Positions 1 to 7,918 of a stretch of DNA of 64,000 nt are shown in pieces. How positions within the stretch are numbered: position 1 is the first letter of the stretch; the number at the start of each line of letters is the position of its first letter. The DNA is from an uncultured Collinsella sp. (GTDB taxonomy: Bacteria; Actinomycetota; Coriobacteriia; Coriobacteriales; Coriobacteriaceae): contig UQHK01000008.1 of NCBI GenBank assembly GCA_900540855.1, positions 1-64,000 on the forward strand, written 5' to 3'. Both the position numbers and the translations under genes were made by a program. The notes under the pieces are model-generated. The model worked only from the letters and a program-made list of their open reading frames with translations, was not told the DNA's origin and ran no database searches.

Positions 1-236
1 ACGAGTGGGGGCTCCTGTCGTTTCCGTGCCCCTGGATTGGGTCATAGTGTCTGTCGTGGCCGGAGGAGTGGGCCTTCCGTTCTTTTCACTGATCGATCGA
101 TTCGTCCCAGGAGACTCGAACCCGAGAGGGAGCGAGCGTTTGGGGCGTGGCTGTGGCGTTGTTTGCCGCGAATGTCCGCTTTGGGCGTATCATCGTGGGC
201 ATCTCGCATAACCTCGTTGCAAGGGAGATACGCCCC

Positions 237-1970
237 ATGGCTACAGAAAAGTCTTCTTCGCGCTCATGGATGTCCGACGCCGCGATCTATCAGATCTACT
301 CGCGCTCGTTTAAGGATTCGACTGGTTCGGGTCTGGGCGATATCGCGGGCATTACCCAGCAGATGGACTATCTTGAGCAGCTGGGCATCGAGGCCATCTG
401 GCTGAGCCCGTTTTACCCTTCGCCTCTTGTCGATGGCGGCTATGATGTGGCGGACTACTGCGATGTCGACCCACGTCTCGGCTCGCTTGATGACTTCGAT
501 GACATGATCGCTGCGGCTCATGCGCGCGACATCAAGGTCATCGTCGACATCGTGCCCAACCATTCGTCCAACCAGCACCCCTGGTTCAAAGCCGCTCTTG
601 CCGCCGGCCCCGGATCGCCCGAGCGCGCCCGTTATATCTTCCGCGATGGTCGCGGCGAGCACGGCGAGCTGCCTCCCACCAATTGGAATGCCAACTTTGG
701 CGGCCCCGCCTGGACGCGCGTCGCGGACGGTCAGTGGTATCTGCACATGTTTACGCCCGAGCAGCCGGACTTTGACTGGTCGTGCCCCGAGGTTCACGCG
801 TTCTTTTGTGACGTCCTGGCGTTTTGGAGCGATCGAGGCGTCGATGGCTTTCGCATTGATGTGGCGCACGGTCTCGCCAAGGATCTCGACCGCGATGACC
901 TCGACCGGTGGCATCTCGCCGAGGGCGATGACATGGTTGAGGACGGCACCCATCCGCTGTGGGACCGCAACGAGGTCCACGAGATCTATCGCGAGTGGCG
1001 CCGCGTGTTCGACCGCTATGATCCGCCACGCAGCGCCGTTGCCGAGGCGTGGGTGCTGCCCGAGCGCCAGTATCTCTACGCGCGTCCCAGCGAGCTTGGC
1101 CAGACATTCAACTTTGAGTTTGCCAAGGCCACTTGGACCTATGATGACATGCACGCTGCAATCGAGGAGGGCTTAAAGGCGGCTATCGAATCCGATTCCG
1201 CCTCGACCTGGGTGCTCTCCAACCACGACGTGCCGCGCGTGGCGACGCGCTATGCCCTGCCGCAGATCAAGGCGACGCGCTACCACCAGATTGCGCTCGA
1301 CTGGCTCTTACGCGACGGGTCGTCTTATGACGAGGAACGTGAACTCGGCGAGCGCCGCGCGCGGGCGGCCCTTTTGCTCGAGCTGGCGCTTCCGGGCTCG
1401 GCATACGTGTATCAGGGTGAGGAGCTCGGCCTTTTTGAGGTGGCTGACATTCCGTGGGCCGCACTCGAAGATCCTACTGCGACCAATACGCACGGACCGA
1501 AGCGCGAGAAGGGGCGCGACGGCTGCCGTGTGCCCCTGCCGTGGGTGGCGGCGGACGATCCCGCGCAGGGCGGATCGTTTGGGTTTTCACCGGCGGACGC
1601 CGATGCGGCGCCCCATCTGCCGCAGCCTGCATGGTTTTCCGATTACGCTGCCGATAGGGAAGAAGCGGACCCGACATCGATGCTTGCGCTCTATCGTGAC
1701 GCCCTCTGGCTGCGGCGCAAGCTGCGCGGGTGCGCCAACGATCTTGCGTGGCTCGATCTTGACGGGCGCACCGGCCTTGCGGATGGTGCCGAGGGCGCTG
1801 AGGGCGGCGTCATCGCCTATCGCCGCGACAACGGCTGGGCGTGTGTGACGAACTTCGGTGCAGCGCCCGTGGAGCTGCCTGCGGGCAGGGTCCTGCTCGC
1901 CTCATCACCGCTTGCAGACGGTAAGCTCGCGCAGGACAGCTCTGCCTGGATCATGCTCGGTGAGATGTAG
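237..1970 (+). CDS. GH13 alpha-glucosidase / alpha-amylase family protein
   Basis: Hydrolyses alpha-glucosidic bonds in oligosaccharides, probably in the cytoplasm because no signal peptide is visible. The 577-residue protein has the GH13 barrel signatures in order: DIVPNHS near residue 104, GFRID with the nucleophile Asp near 208, AEAW with the acid/base Glu near 270, and SNHD with the transition-state Asp near 331. The segment from about 140 to 175 (PTNWNANFGG) resembles domain B of oligo-1,6-glucosidases and alpha-glucosidases. I chose the ATG at 237 because AGGGAG lies six bases upstream; the frame stays open to 147 but adds no recognisable sequence. Exact substrate (maltose, isomaltose, sucrose) cannot be told. 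It is monocistronic, followed by tRNA genes. Confidence 0.88.
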   Translation: MATEKSSSRSWMSDAAIYQIYSRSFKDSTGSGLGDIAGITQQMDYLEQLGIEAIWLSPFYPSPLVDGGYDVADYCDVDPRLGSLDDFDDMIAAAHARDIKVIVDIVPNHSSNQHPWFKAALAAGPGSPERARYIFRDGRGEHGELPPTNWNANFGGPAWTRVADGQWYLHMFTPEQPDFDWSCPEVHAFFCDVLAFWSDRGVDGFRIDVAHGLAKDLDRDDLDRWHLAEGDDMVEDGTHPLWDRNEVHEIYREWRRVFDRYDPPRSAVAEAWVLPERQYLYARPSELGQTFNFEFAKATWTYDDMHAAIEEGLKAAIESDSASTWVLSNHDVPRVATRYALPQIKATRYHQIALDWLLRDGSSYDEERELGERRARAALLLELALPGSAYVYQGEELGLFEVADIPWAALEDPTATNTHGPKREKGRDGCRVPLPWVAADDPAQGGSFGFSPADADAAPHLPQPAWFSDYAADREEADPTSMLALYRDALWLRRKLRGCANDLAWLDLDGRTGLADGAEGAEGGVIAYRRDNGWACVTNFGAAPVELPAGRVLLASSPLADGKLAQDSSAWIMLGEM

Positions 1971-2070
1971 GGGTCTCTTGCGGCGAGCTTGCGTTTGCCT
2001 GCGCCTTCCGCGGCGGCTGATGTCTTCGCGAGGTTCGCGAGGGCGTCGCAAAACTTTTCAAAAAAAGTTC

Positions 2071-2099
2071 TTGCATTTGGGTGGATCATCCCGTATATT
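2071..2099 (+). promoter_or_regulatory. Promoter of the tRNA-Gly/tRNA-Val unit
   Basis: TTGCAT (2071-2076), a 17-base spacer and TATATT (2094-2099) end 12 bases before tRNA-Gly. The match to a vegetative sigma-70 promoter is good and the short distance to the tRNA is typical. Confidence 0.65.
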
Positions 2100-2111
2100 A
2101 AATCCTTGCAG

Positions 2112-2187
2112 GCGGACATGGCTCAGTTGGTAGAGCACAACCTTGCCAAGGTTGGGGTCGCGGGTTCGAGCCCCGTTGTCCGCTCCA
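2112..2187 (+). tRNA. tRNA-Gly (GCC)
   Basis: A complete 76-base cloverleaf: acceptor GCGGACA pairs with TGTCCGC, the anticodon stem CAACC/GGTTG holds loop TTGCCAA with anticodon GCC, the T-arm contains GGTTCGAGCC, and the 3' CCA is encoded. It lies three bases before tRNA-Val and is probably transcribed with it. Confidence 0.97.
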
Positions 2188-2190
2188 TTT

Positions 2191-2265
2191 GGGCGTTTAG
2201 CTCAGGGGGAGAGCGCTTCCCTGACACGGAAGAGGTCAGAAGTTCAAATCTTCTAACGCCCACCA
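2191..2265 (+). tRNA. tRNA-Val (GAC)
   Basis: A complete 75-base cloverleaf: acceptor GGGCGTT pairs with AACGCCC, the anticodon stem CTTCC/GGAAG holds loop CTGACAC with anticodon GAC, the T-loop is AGTTCAAATCT, and CCA is encoded. Confidence 0.97.
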
Positions 2266-2273
2266 AATGTTCG

Positions 2274-2309
2274 CAGCCCAGAGGCATCGCCTCTGGGCTG
2301 TTTTGTTTT
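2274..2309 (+). terminator. Rho-independent terminator of the tRNA pair
   Basis: A perfect 12-bp stem (CAGCCCAGAGGC, loop ATC) is followed by TTTTGTTTT. Confidence 0.93.
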
Positions 2310-2310
2310 G

Positions 2311-2344
2311 GTCGCCAAATGGGTCGCCAAATACGTCACCAAAT
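2311..2344 (+). repeat. Three tandem 12-bp units after the tRNA genes
   Basis: GTCGCCAAAT occurs at 2311 and 2323 and as GTCACCAAAT at 2335, an exact 12-base period. The remaining stretch to about 2650 holds no convincing gene. Read on the minus strand the repeat encodes a run like FGDVFGDPFGD, which could be the leftover 3' end of an integrase gene at a tRNA integration site; that is inference. Confidence 0.5.
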
Positions 2345-2658
2345 TTCGAGTTTTTGATCTTCCGGGATGCTTCTCAGTAGTCATCCGAGGAAACTCTCGT
2401 CTTCTCCGTTTGCATACACATATCTTTCAAGGATTCGTGCCGCGGTTGCATGAGGCTCGGCAAGGCACGACCGCAACATGTTGGTCAAGCATAATCTTTT
2501 GGGTTCTTTTGGCGTGAGCGGCTTGGTTTTGGTAGGATTTGTCAGCGGCTTGACTAAGGGGGTTTTATAACTGCCATGCAGGTAGCCGTGTTGGTAACGT
2601 TTTACCGACTTGTCAAATACCCCTCATTTTTAATGCGTCTGCAAAATGACTAATTGCT

Positions 2659-2721
2659 TTGACCTGCTGAAACACTATATGTTGTGTTTGACCTAAAAAA
2701 AGAATACAGGATATAGATGCC
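2659..2721 (+). promoter_or_regulatory. nrdD promoter with NrdR-type operator
   Basis: ACACTATATGTTGTGT at 2672-2687 matches the NrdR box almost perfectly (ACACWATATNWWGTGT). A weaker second half-match, with the ATATA core, lies at 2706-2721, about three helical turns on. TTGACC (2688-2693) and TATAGA (2712-2717), 18 bases apart, can serve as -35 and -10, so bound NrdR would cover the promoter. The remaining 220 bases to the gene form a long leader in which I see no further motif. Confidence 0.7.
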
Positions 2722-2944
2722 TCTTTGTCGTATGATAGATGGCGGACAGAGAACGAAGACCTTAACTGCCTCTTTTGAACGTGTCCTTGAGCCGCTTGAT
2801 CGGCTCTTGGGAATGTCCGCATGGAGGCTTATGGTTTATCGAGAACACAGATTGCGCGACGGCGCCGCAAGACGGGGGCAAGCCCTGCCGGGCATCGTTT
2901 GGCTCTGAAACGCAATGAGACTACGACGCGAAAGAGGCAAGAGG

Positions 2945-5167
2945 ATGAAGATCATCAAGCGCAGCGGCACCGAGGTTGTCTTTGACATCGATAAGATCGT
3001 CAATGCGATTCGCGCCGCCAACTTGGAGGTCGAGGAGGGCTCTCGTCTTACCGACCGCCAGGTGGTTTATGCGGCGCAAAACGTCGCCGAGGCATGCGAG
3101 AACGCGGGCCACACCGTGTCGGTCGAGGAGATTCAGGATCTGGTCGAGGACGAGATCATGCGTCTCGACTGCTACGAGGTCGCTCGCCATTACATCATCT
3201 ATCGCTATGTTCAGAGCCTGAAGCGCCAGAAGAACACGACCGACGACAAGATTCTGTCGCTCATCGAGTGCAACAACGAAGAGGTCAAGCAGGAGAACTC
3301 CAACAAGAACCCGACCGTCAATTCCGTTCAGCGTGACTACATGGCCGGCGAGATTTCCAAGGACCTGACTCAGCGTGTGCTGCTGCCCCAGGAGATCGTG
3401 GATGCTCACAATGAGGGTCTGATCCACTTCCATGATTCGGACTACTTTGCCCAGCACATGCATAACTGCGACCTGGTGAACCTGGAGGATATGCTCCAGA
3501 ACGGTACTGTTATCTCGGGTACGCTGATTGAGAAGCCGCACAGCTTCTCGACGGCTTGCAACATCGCGACGCAGATCATCGCCCAGGTTGCTTCCTCCCA
3601 GTACGGTGGCCAGTCGATTTCGCTGACCCATCTTGCCCCGTTCGTCGAGGTGAGCCGTCAAAAGATTCGCGGCGAGGTCGCCCGCGAGCTCGAGGAGCTC
3701 GGCGTTTCCGCATCTCCCGAAAAGGTCCGCGAGGTTGTTGAGGACCGCCTGCGTGACGAGATCCGTCGCGGCGTCCAGACGATTCAGTATCAGGTCGTGA
3801 CCCTTATGACCACCAACGGCCAAGCGCCGTTCGTGACGGTCTTCATGTATCTCAACGAGGCTCGCTCAGCGCAGGAGAAGCACGACCTTGCCATGATCGT
3901 GGAGGAGACGCTTCGTCAGCGCTACGAGGGCGTTAAGAACGAAGCCGGCGTGTGGATTACCCCGGCATTCCCCAAGCTTATCTATGTACTCGAGGACGAT
4001 AACGTTCACGAGAATTCCCCGTACTTCTACCTGACCCAGCTGGCTGCCAAGTGCACCGCCAAGCGCATGGTGCCCGACTACATCTCCGAGAAGAAGATGC
4101 GCGAGCTCAAGCTGTCTAAGGGCGAGACCGCCGGCAACGGCGATTGCTACACCTGCATGGGTTGCCGCAGCTTCTTGACGCCCGACCGCTCGGGCAACGG
4201 CTTTAACAATGTCGCCAACGCGCTGAACTATGACCCGACCAAACCTAAGTACTATGGCCGCTTTAACCAGGGTGTTGTGACCATCAACCTGCCCGATGTC
4301 GCGCTGAGCTCGCATCAGGACATGGACAAGTTCTGGAAGATCTTCGACGAGCGCCTTGAGCTGTGCCACCGTGCCCTGCTGTGCCGTCATGAGCGCCTGA
4401 TGGGTACGCTTTCGGATGCCGCACCGATTTTGTGGCAGTACGGCGCCCTCGCTCGTCTGAAGAAGGGCGAGACGATCGACAAACTGCTCGTGGGCGGATA
4501 CTCTACCATCAGCCTGGGCTATGCTGGCCTGTATGAGTGCGTCAAGTACATGACGGGCCACAGCCACACCGAGAAGGAAGGCACGCCGTTTGCCATGGCC
4601 GTCATGCAGCGCATGAACGACAAGTGCGCCGAGTGGAAGGCCGAAAGCGATATCGATTTCTCGCTGTACGGTACGCCGTTGGAGTCGACGACCTACAAGT
4701 TCGCCAAGTGCCTGCAGCGTCGTTTTGGCATTATTCCGGGCGTGACGGACAAGGGCTACATTACCAACAGCTATCACGTCCACGTGTCCGAGGAGATTGA
4801 TGCTTTCGACAAGCTTAAGTTTGAGGGCATGTTCCAGCAGCTTTCGCCGGGCGGTGCTATCTCCTACGTTGAGGTTCCCAACATGCAGGACAACCTCAAG
4901 GCTGTCATTCGCGTGATGCAGTACATCTACGACAACATCATGTACGCCGAGCTCAACACCAAGAGCGACTACTGCCAGGTGTGCGGCTACGATGGCGAGA
5001 TCAAGATTGTTGAGGACGATGGCAAGCTGGTGTGGGAGTGCCCCAACTGCGGCAACCGAGACCAGGAGAAGATGAACGTCGCTCGTCGTACGTGCGGCTA
5101 CATCGGTACCCAGTTCTGGAACCAGGGCCGAACCGAGGAGATCCGCGACCGCGTGCTGCATCTCTAA
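2945..5167 (+). CDS. nrdD: Anaerobic (class III) ribonucleoside-triphosphate reductase
   Basis: Reduces ribonucleoside triphosphates to deoxyribonucleotides under anoxia using a glycyl radical. The 740-residue protein begins with an ATP-cone (MKIIKRSGTEV, about residues 1-90), contains the Cys-rich CYTCMGCRSF region in the middle, a C-terminal zinc site (CQVCGYDG and CPNCGN) and the radical loop RRTCGYIG, with the radical Gly near residue 718. ATG 2945 is used because AAAGAGG lies seven bases upstream and the family starts here; an upstream ATG at 2915 is less likely. The activase nrdG follows after a 426-base gap, and NrdR-type sites lie upstream. Confidence 0.97.
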   Translation: MKIIKRSGTEVVFDIDKIVNAIRAANLEVEEGSRLTDRQVVYAAQNVAEACENAGHTVSVEEIQDLVEDEIMRLDCYEVARHYIIYRYVQSLKRQKNTTDDKILSLIECNNEEVKQENSNKNPTVNSVQRDYMAGEISKDLTQRVLLPQEIVDAHNEGLIHFHDSDYFAQHMHNCDLVNLEDMLQNGTVISGTLIEKPHSFSTACNIATQIIAQVASSQYGGQSISLTHLAPFVEVSRQKIRGEVARELEELGVSASPEKVREVVEDRLRDEIRRGVQTIQYQVVTLMTTNGQAPFVTVFMYLNEARSAQEKHDLAMIVEETLRQRYEGVKNEAGVWITPAFPKLIYVLEDDNVHENSPYFYLTQLAAKCTAKRMVPDYISEKKMRELKLSKGETAGNGDCYTCMGCRSFLTPDRSGNGFNNVANALNYDPTKPKYYGRFNQGVVTINLPDVALSSHQDMDKFWKIFDERLELCHRALLCRHERLMGTLSDAAPILWQYGALARLKKGETIDKLLVGGYSTISLGYAGLYECVKYMTGHSHTEKEGTPFAMAVMQRMNDKCAEWKAESDIDFSLYGTPLESTTYKFAKCLQRRFGIIPGVTDKGYITNSYHVHVSEEIDAFDKLKFEGMFQQLSPGGAISYVEVPNMQDNLKAVIRVMQYIYDNIMYAELNTKSDYCQVCGYDGEIKIVEDDGKLVWECPNCGNRDQEKMNVARRTCGYIGTQFWNQGRTEEIRDRVLHL

Positions 5168-5178
5168 TAACCATCCCG

Positions 5179-5316
5179 GGCTGCCCCGTAGCGAGGCCCC
5201 GGACCTTTACTCGCTATTTCGGACAGTCCTGGCTCACGACGGAGGCGCCACTGGCGCCTCCTGTTCGTGTGGAACTCATATCGAGCAAAGGTCCGGGGCC
5301 TCGCTACGGGGCAGCC
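5179..5316. repeat. 138-bp element with perfect 30-bp terminal inverted repeats
   Basis: Positions 5179-5208 and 5287-5316 are exact reverse complements over 30 bases (outer end GGCTGCCCCGTAGCGAGG). An inner 9-bp hairpin, GGAGGCGCC with loop ACT, lies at 5241-5261. It starts 11 bases after the nrdD stop and has no coding content. It could be a strong transcription barrier, a MITE-like element, or both. The rest of the gap to 5494 shows only a weak -10 (TATACT near 5452). Confidence 0.8.
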
Positions 5317-5494
5317 AAGTTGACGTAGCTGAGATGCAGTACGCGGTCTGCTCACTCCTCGAAGTTCTTAGCGGAAATAATTCGGGCTGCAGCTGCGATT
5401 TACTTGCGATGGCGGTTGAGCCGCAACTCAGTTTTTATTAGACCACGAACCCTATACTCGATGTTCGCTTCGTTCATTGAGTTACCCTTTGCAT

Positions 5495-5578
5495 GAGGTC
5501 GGGACATATCGTCCCGCCCGCAGTTTCGCAGGCCGCAGGCCGAGAATGTTTGAGGACGGGATGATATGTCCCGGCCTC
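5495..5578. repeat. Long hairpin immediately before nrdG
   Basis: Arms of 22 bases at 5495-5516 and 5557-5578 pair with about two mismatches; the core of each arm is GGGACATATC or its complement. The right arm ends just before the nrdG SD (5581-5587), so folding could influence nrdG translation or act as an attenuator. Confidence 0.6.
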
Positions 5579-5593
5579 CCGGGAGAGTTACCT

Positions 5594-6175
5594 ATGAACT
5601 ACGCGAACATTAAGTATTTCGACATTGCTGATGGAGAAGGCGTCCGCACTTCTCTGTTTGTGAGCGGGTGCCGTCGTGGCTGCAAGAATTGCTTTAACTC
5701 CGTCGCGTGGGACTTTGCCGCGGGCGAGCCGTTTGATCGTGCCGTCGAGGACAAGATTATCGAGAGCCTCGATCATCCCTTTATTGACGGCCTGACGATT
5801 CTGGGCGGCGAGCCTATGGAGCCCGAGAATCAGGCGGGACTCGTTGATTTTGTCGAGCGTGTTCGCGCGGCCTATCCAGCGGGGTCGGGGAAGACTATTT
5901 GGTGCTTCACCGGCGATGTGCTCGAGGAGCTTATGCCGGGAGGCCGCCACCATACCGAGGTCACGGACCGTATCCTTGCCTGTCTCGACATGTTGGTGGA
6001 TGGCCCGTTTGTTCAGGATCTGTATGATATCTCATTGCGTTTTAGGGGCTCGAGTAACCAGCGCGTGATCGATATGAACGCTACGCGCGCCCGTGCTGAG
6101 CGTGAGGGCGTTGCGCTTTGTGATGCGGTTGAACTTTGGCGTGATGATCCGGTCTATTCGACCCATACTATGTAG
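5594..6175 (+). CDS. nrdG: Anaerobic ribonucleotide reductase activating protein (radical SAM)
   Basis: Generates the glycyl radical on NrdD by reductive cleavage of S-adenosylmethionine. The 193-residue protein carries the cluster motif CRRGCKNC (Cys-X3-Cys-X2-Cys, near residues 26-33), preceded by DGEGVRTS, and the LGGEPM glycine-rich SAM-binding motif. I start at ATG 5594, where the SD GGGAGAG lies six bases upstream; the frame stays open upstream but runs through the hairpin at 5495-5578. Length and order (nrdD-nrdG) are typical. It may have its own promoter because a long structured spacer separates it from nrdD. Confidence 0.95.
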   Translation: MNYANIKYFDIADGEGVRTSLFVSGCRRGCKNCFNSVAWDFAAGEPFDRAVEDKIIESLDHPFIDGLTILGGEPMEPENQAGLVDFVERVRAAYPAGSGKTIWCFTGDVLEELMPGGRHHTEVTDRILACLDMLVDGPFVQDLYDISLRFRGSSNQRVIDMNATRARAEREGVALCDAVELWRDDPVYSTHTM

Positions 6176-6241
6176 CTTGTGGTCGATGCCGAAGGGCGTG
6201 GTACCATAGCGCGAACGTGAAATCGGAAAAGTGAGGCCCAG

Positions 6242-6799
6242 ATGGTCGATCAGGAAAAAGTCGAGGCCGCCATTGAGCTGTTGCTTGAGGGCATAGGCGA
6301 GGATCCAGCTCGTGAGGGCCTGCTGGAGACCCCGGCGCGCGTTGCCCGTATGTATGGTGAGATTGCCGGCGGTATGGACCAGAGTGCCGAGGAACACCTG
6401 TCCAAAACCTTTGCCGTCGCTTCGAACGATTTGGTTATCGAGCGCGACATCACGTTCTACTCGCTGTGCGAACATCATCTGCTGCCGTTTTATGGCAAGG
6501 CCGCCATTGGTTATATCCCTAACGGTCGGGTGGCTGGGCTTTCCAAGCTCGCCCGCACGGTTGAGGTTTATGCCCGCCGTCTTCAGCTGCAGGAGCAACT
6601 GTGCGCACAGGTTGCCGATGCCCTCATGGATTATCTCGCTCCCCAGGGAGCGATTGTGTTGATGGAGGCCGAGCATATGTGCATGACGATGCGTGGCGTG
6701 CAAAAGCCCGGCACCAAGACCGTGACGCTTGCTCGCCGCGGCGTCTTTGAGACCGATCCCGCGCTCGAGGAGCGTTTCTTTAGGATGCTGGGCCGCTAA
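6242..6799 (+). CDS. folE: GTP cyclohydrolase I
   Basis: Converts GTP to 7,8-dihydroneopterin triphosphate, the first step of folate synthesis. The 185-residue protein has the zinc- and substrate-binding motif SLCEHHLLPF in the centre, the GLSKLAR segment and a C-terminal MCMTMRGV motif with the second Cys ligand. Its length is usual for the family. It sits between nrdG and an HD hydrolase, with folB 630 bases on, so it belongs to a folate group, although folK and folP are absent from this window. Confidence 0.97.
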   Translation: MVDQEKVEAAIELLLEGIGEDPAREGLLETPARVARMYGEIAGGMDQSAEEHLSKTFAVASNDLVIERDITFYSLCEHHLLPFYGKAAIGYIPNGRVAGLSKLARTVEVYARRLQLQEQLCAQVADALMDYLAPQGAIVLMEAEHMCMTMRGVQKPGTKTVTLARRGVFETDPALEERFFRMLGR

Positions 6800-6801
6800 C
6801 C

Positions 6802-7383
6802 ATGAGAGTCGTCAACGACTTTACATCGAAGACCGATGAGGGGACGTCGCGTCGCGGCTTTATGGCTTCGGGCCTGGCCCCCTTTGGTGCCATGCCTCGC
6901 ATTGATTACATTTGTGCCAACGGGCTGTTCCGGCGGCACCTGGGCAACATCGTACAGTTGGAATCGGGGCGCATCTTCTGCCGCCACGGTATTGACCATC
7001 TGCTCGATGTCGCTCGCATTATGTGGATCAAGAATCTCGAGGAACAGCTCGAATTTGACCGCGAGGTCATCTACGCCACGGCACTTCTTCACGATATCGG
7101 CAAAGATGAACAGTATGAATCGGGTATATCCCATGATGTTGCAAGCGAACGCGTCGCTGATGCGATTCTCGGCGGCATGCCCGATGACGTGGCGTTTGAG
7201 CCGGCCGATGCCGCAGCCATTAAGACGGCCATTCTGGGCCATCGAAAGCTGCGCGTGAACAGCCAACCGCTTGAGCGTCTGCTCTATGCAGCCGACAAAG
7301 CGTCGCGCGCCTGCTTTGCATGCCCCGCGCGCAATGCTTGCAACTGGAGCGATGATAAAAAGAACCTGTCGATTCGCGTGTAG
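6802..7383 (+). CDS. HD-domain metal-dependent phosphohydrolase
   Basis: A 193-residue protein of the HD superfamily, which hydrolyses phosphate esters of nucleotides. RHGIDHLLDVAR supplies the first His, ATALLHDIGKDE the HD pair, and LGHRKL a further His. The C-terminus has a Cys cluster (CFACPARNAC) that could bind metal. The start is two bases after the folE stop, so the two genes are surely co-transcribed and probably translationally coupled. Its position between folE and folB makes a phosphatase step on dihydroneopterin triphosphate an attractive guess, but that is inference from context only. Confidence 0.8.
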   Translation: MRVVNDFTSKTDEGTSRRGFMASGLAPFGAMPRIDYICANGLFRRHLGNIVQLESGRIFCRHGIDHLLDVARIMWIKNLEEQLEFDREVIYATALLHDIGKDEQYESGISHDVASERVADAILGGMPDDVAFEPADAAAIKTAILGHRKLRVNSQPLERLLYAADKASRACFACPARNACNWSDDKKNLSIRV

Positions 7384-7426
7384 TTAGTTTGCGCGGTCGG
7401 GGTTCTAAACGAAGGAGACGATCGCG

Positions 7427-7912
7427 TTGAGTAACAAAAAACTGCCCGAGAATGCAACCAAGACTGAAGGTGCTGAGCTCGCCCGCCGTGGAAGGGGCGA
7501 AATATCCACCGCAACGGCGGTGCCTCACGTGAGCTATGACGATCTGCGCCATGCCGATCGTATTGTCATTGACGGCCTTGAGGTTTTTGCCAACCATGGC
7601 GTGTATCCCGAGGAGAACGCGCTGGGTCAGAAGTTCATCGTTTCTCTGGTGCTCTATGCCGACCTGCGCGCGGCGGGGGAGCACGATAACCTGGATGCCT
7701 CGATTGACTACGGCTCGGTGTGCCACGATGTCGATGGCTATCTGCGCGAGCATACGTTTAAGCTCATCGAGGCGGCAGCCGAGGGGACAGCCCAGATGCT
7801 GCTGCGCCGTTATCCCTCGCTGCTTGGTGTGCGCATAAAGCTCGATAAGCCGTGGGCTCCTGTTGGCCTGCCCCTGGCAAGCTGCGGCGTCGAGATCGAG
7901 CGCGTGCGCTAG
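7427..7912 (+). CDS. folB: Dihydroneopterin aldolase
   Basis: Cleaves 7,8-dihydroneopterin to 6-hydroxymethyl-dihydropterin and glycolaldehyde. The recognisable domain starts near residue 45 (RIVIDGLEVFANHGVYPEE) and runs through the DYGSVCHDV and LIEAAAEG segments to the end, about 117 residues, the normal size. The first 44 residues are a charged extension without homology that I can see. The start is a TTG with GAAGGAG upstream; an internal start nearer the domain is possible but has no better SD. Third gene of the folE-HD-folB group. Confidence 0.9.
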   Translation: MSNKKLPENATKTEGAELARRGRGEISTATAVPHVSYDDLRHADRIVIDGLEVFANHGVYPEENALGQKFIVSLVLYADLRAAGEHDNLDASIDYGSVCHDVDGYLREHTFKLIEAAAEGTAQMLLRRYPSLLGVRIKLDKPWAPVGLPLASCGVEIERVR

Positions 7913-7918
7913 TCGGCG

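Noticed and set aside
100..140. Sequence resembling a tRNA T-arm on the minus strand (GACTCGAACCC)
   Set aside because: The flanks do not form a T-stem or an acceptor stem, so no tRNA can be drawn. The first 236 bases are best left as the leader of the glucosidase gene.
2717..2908. A 63-codon frame in the nrdD leader
   Set aside because: No SD, Arg-rich random-looking product; more likely untranslated leader.
3866..5161. Long open frame on the minus strand opposite nrdD (over 400 codons)
   Set aside because: It mirrors a GC-rich, codon-biased gene; the translated sequence is low-complexity Val/Leu/Ala-rich with no SD or family signature. nrdD on the plus strand is unambiguous.
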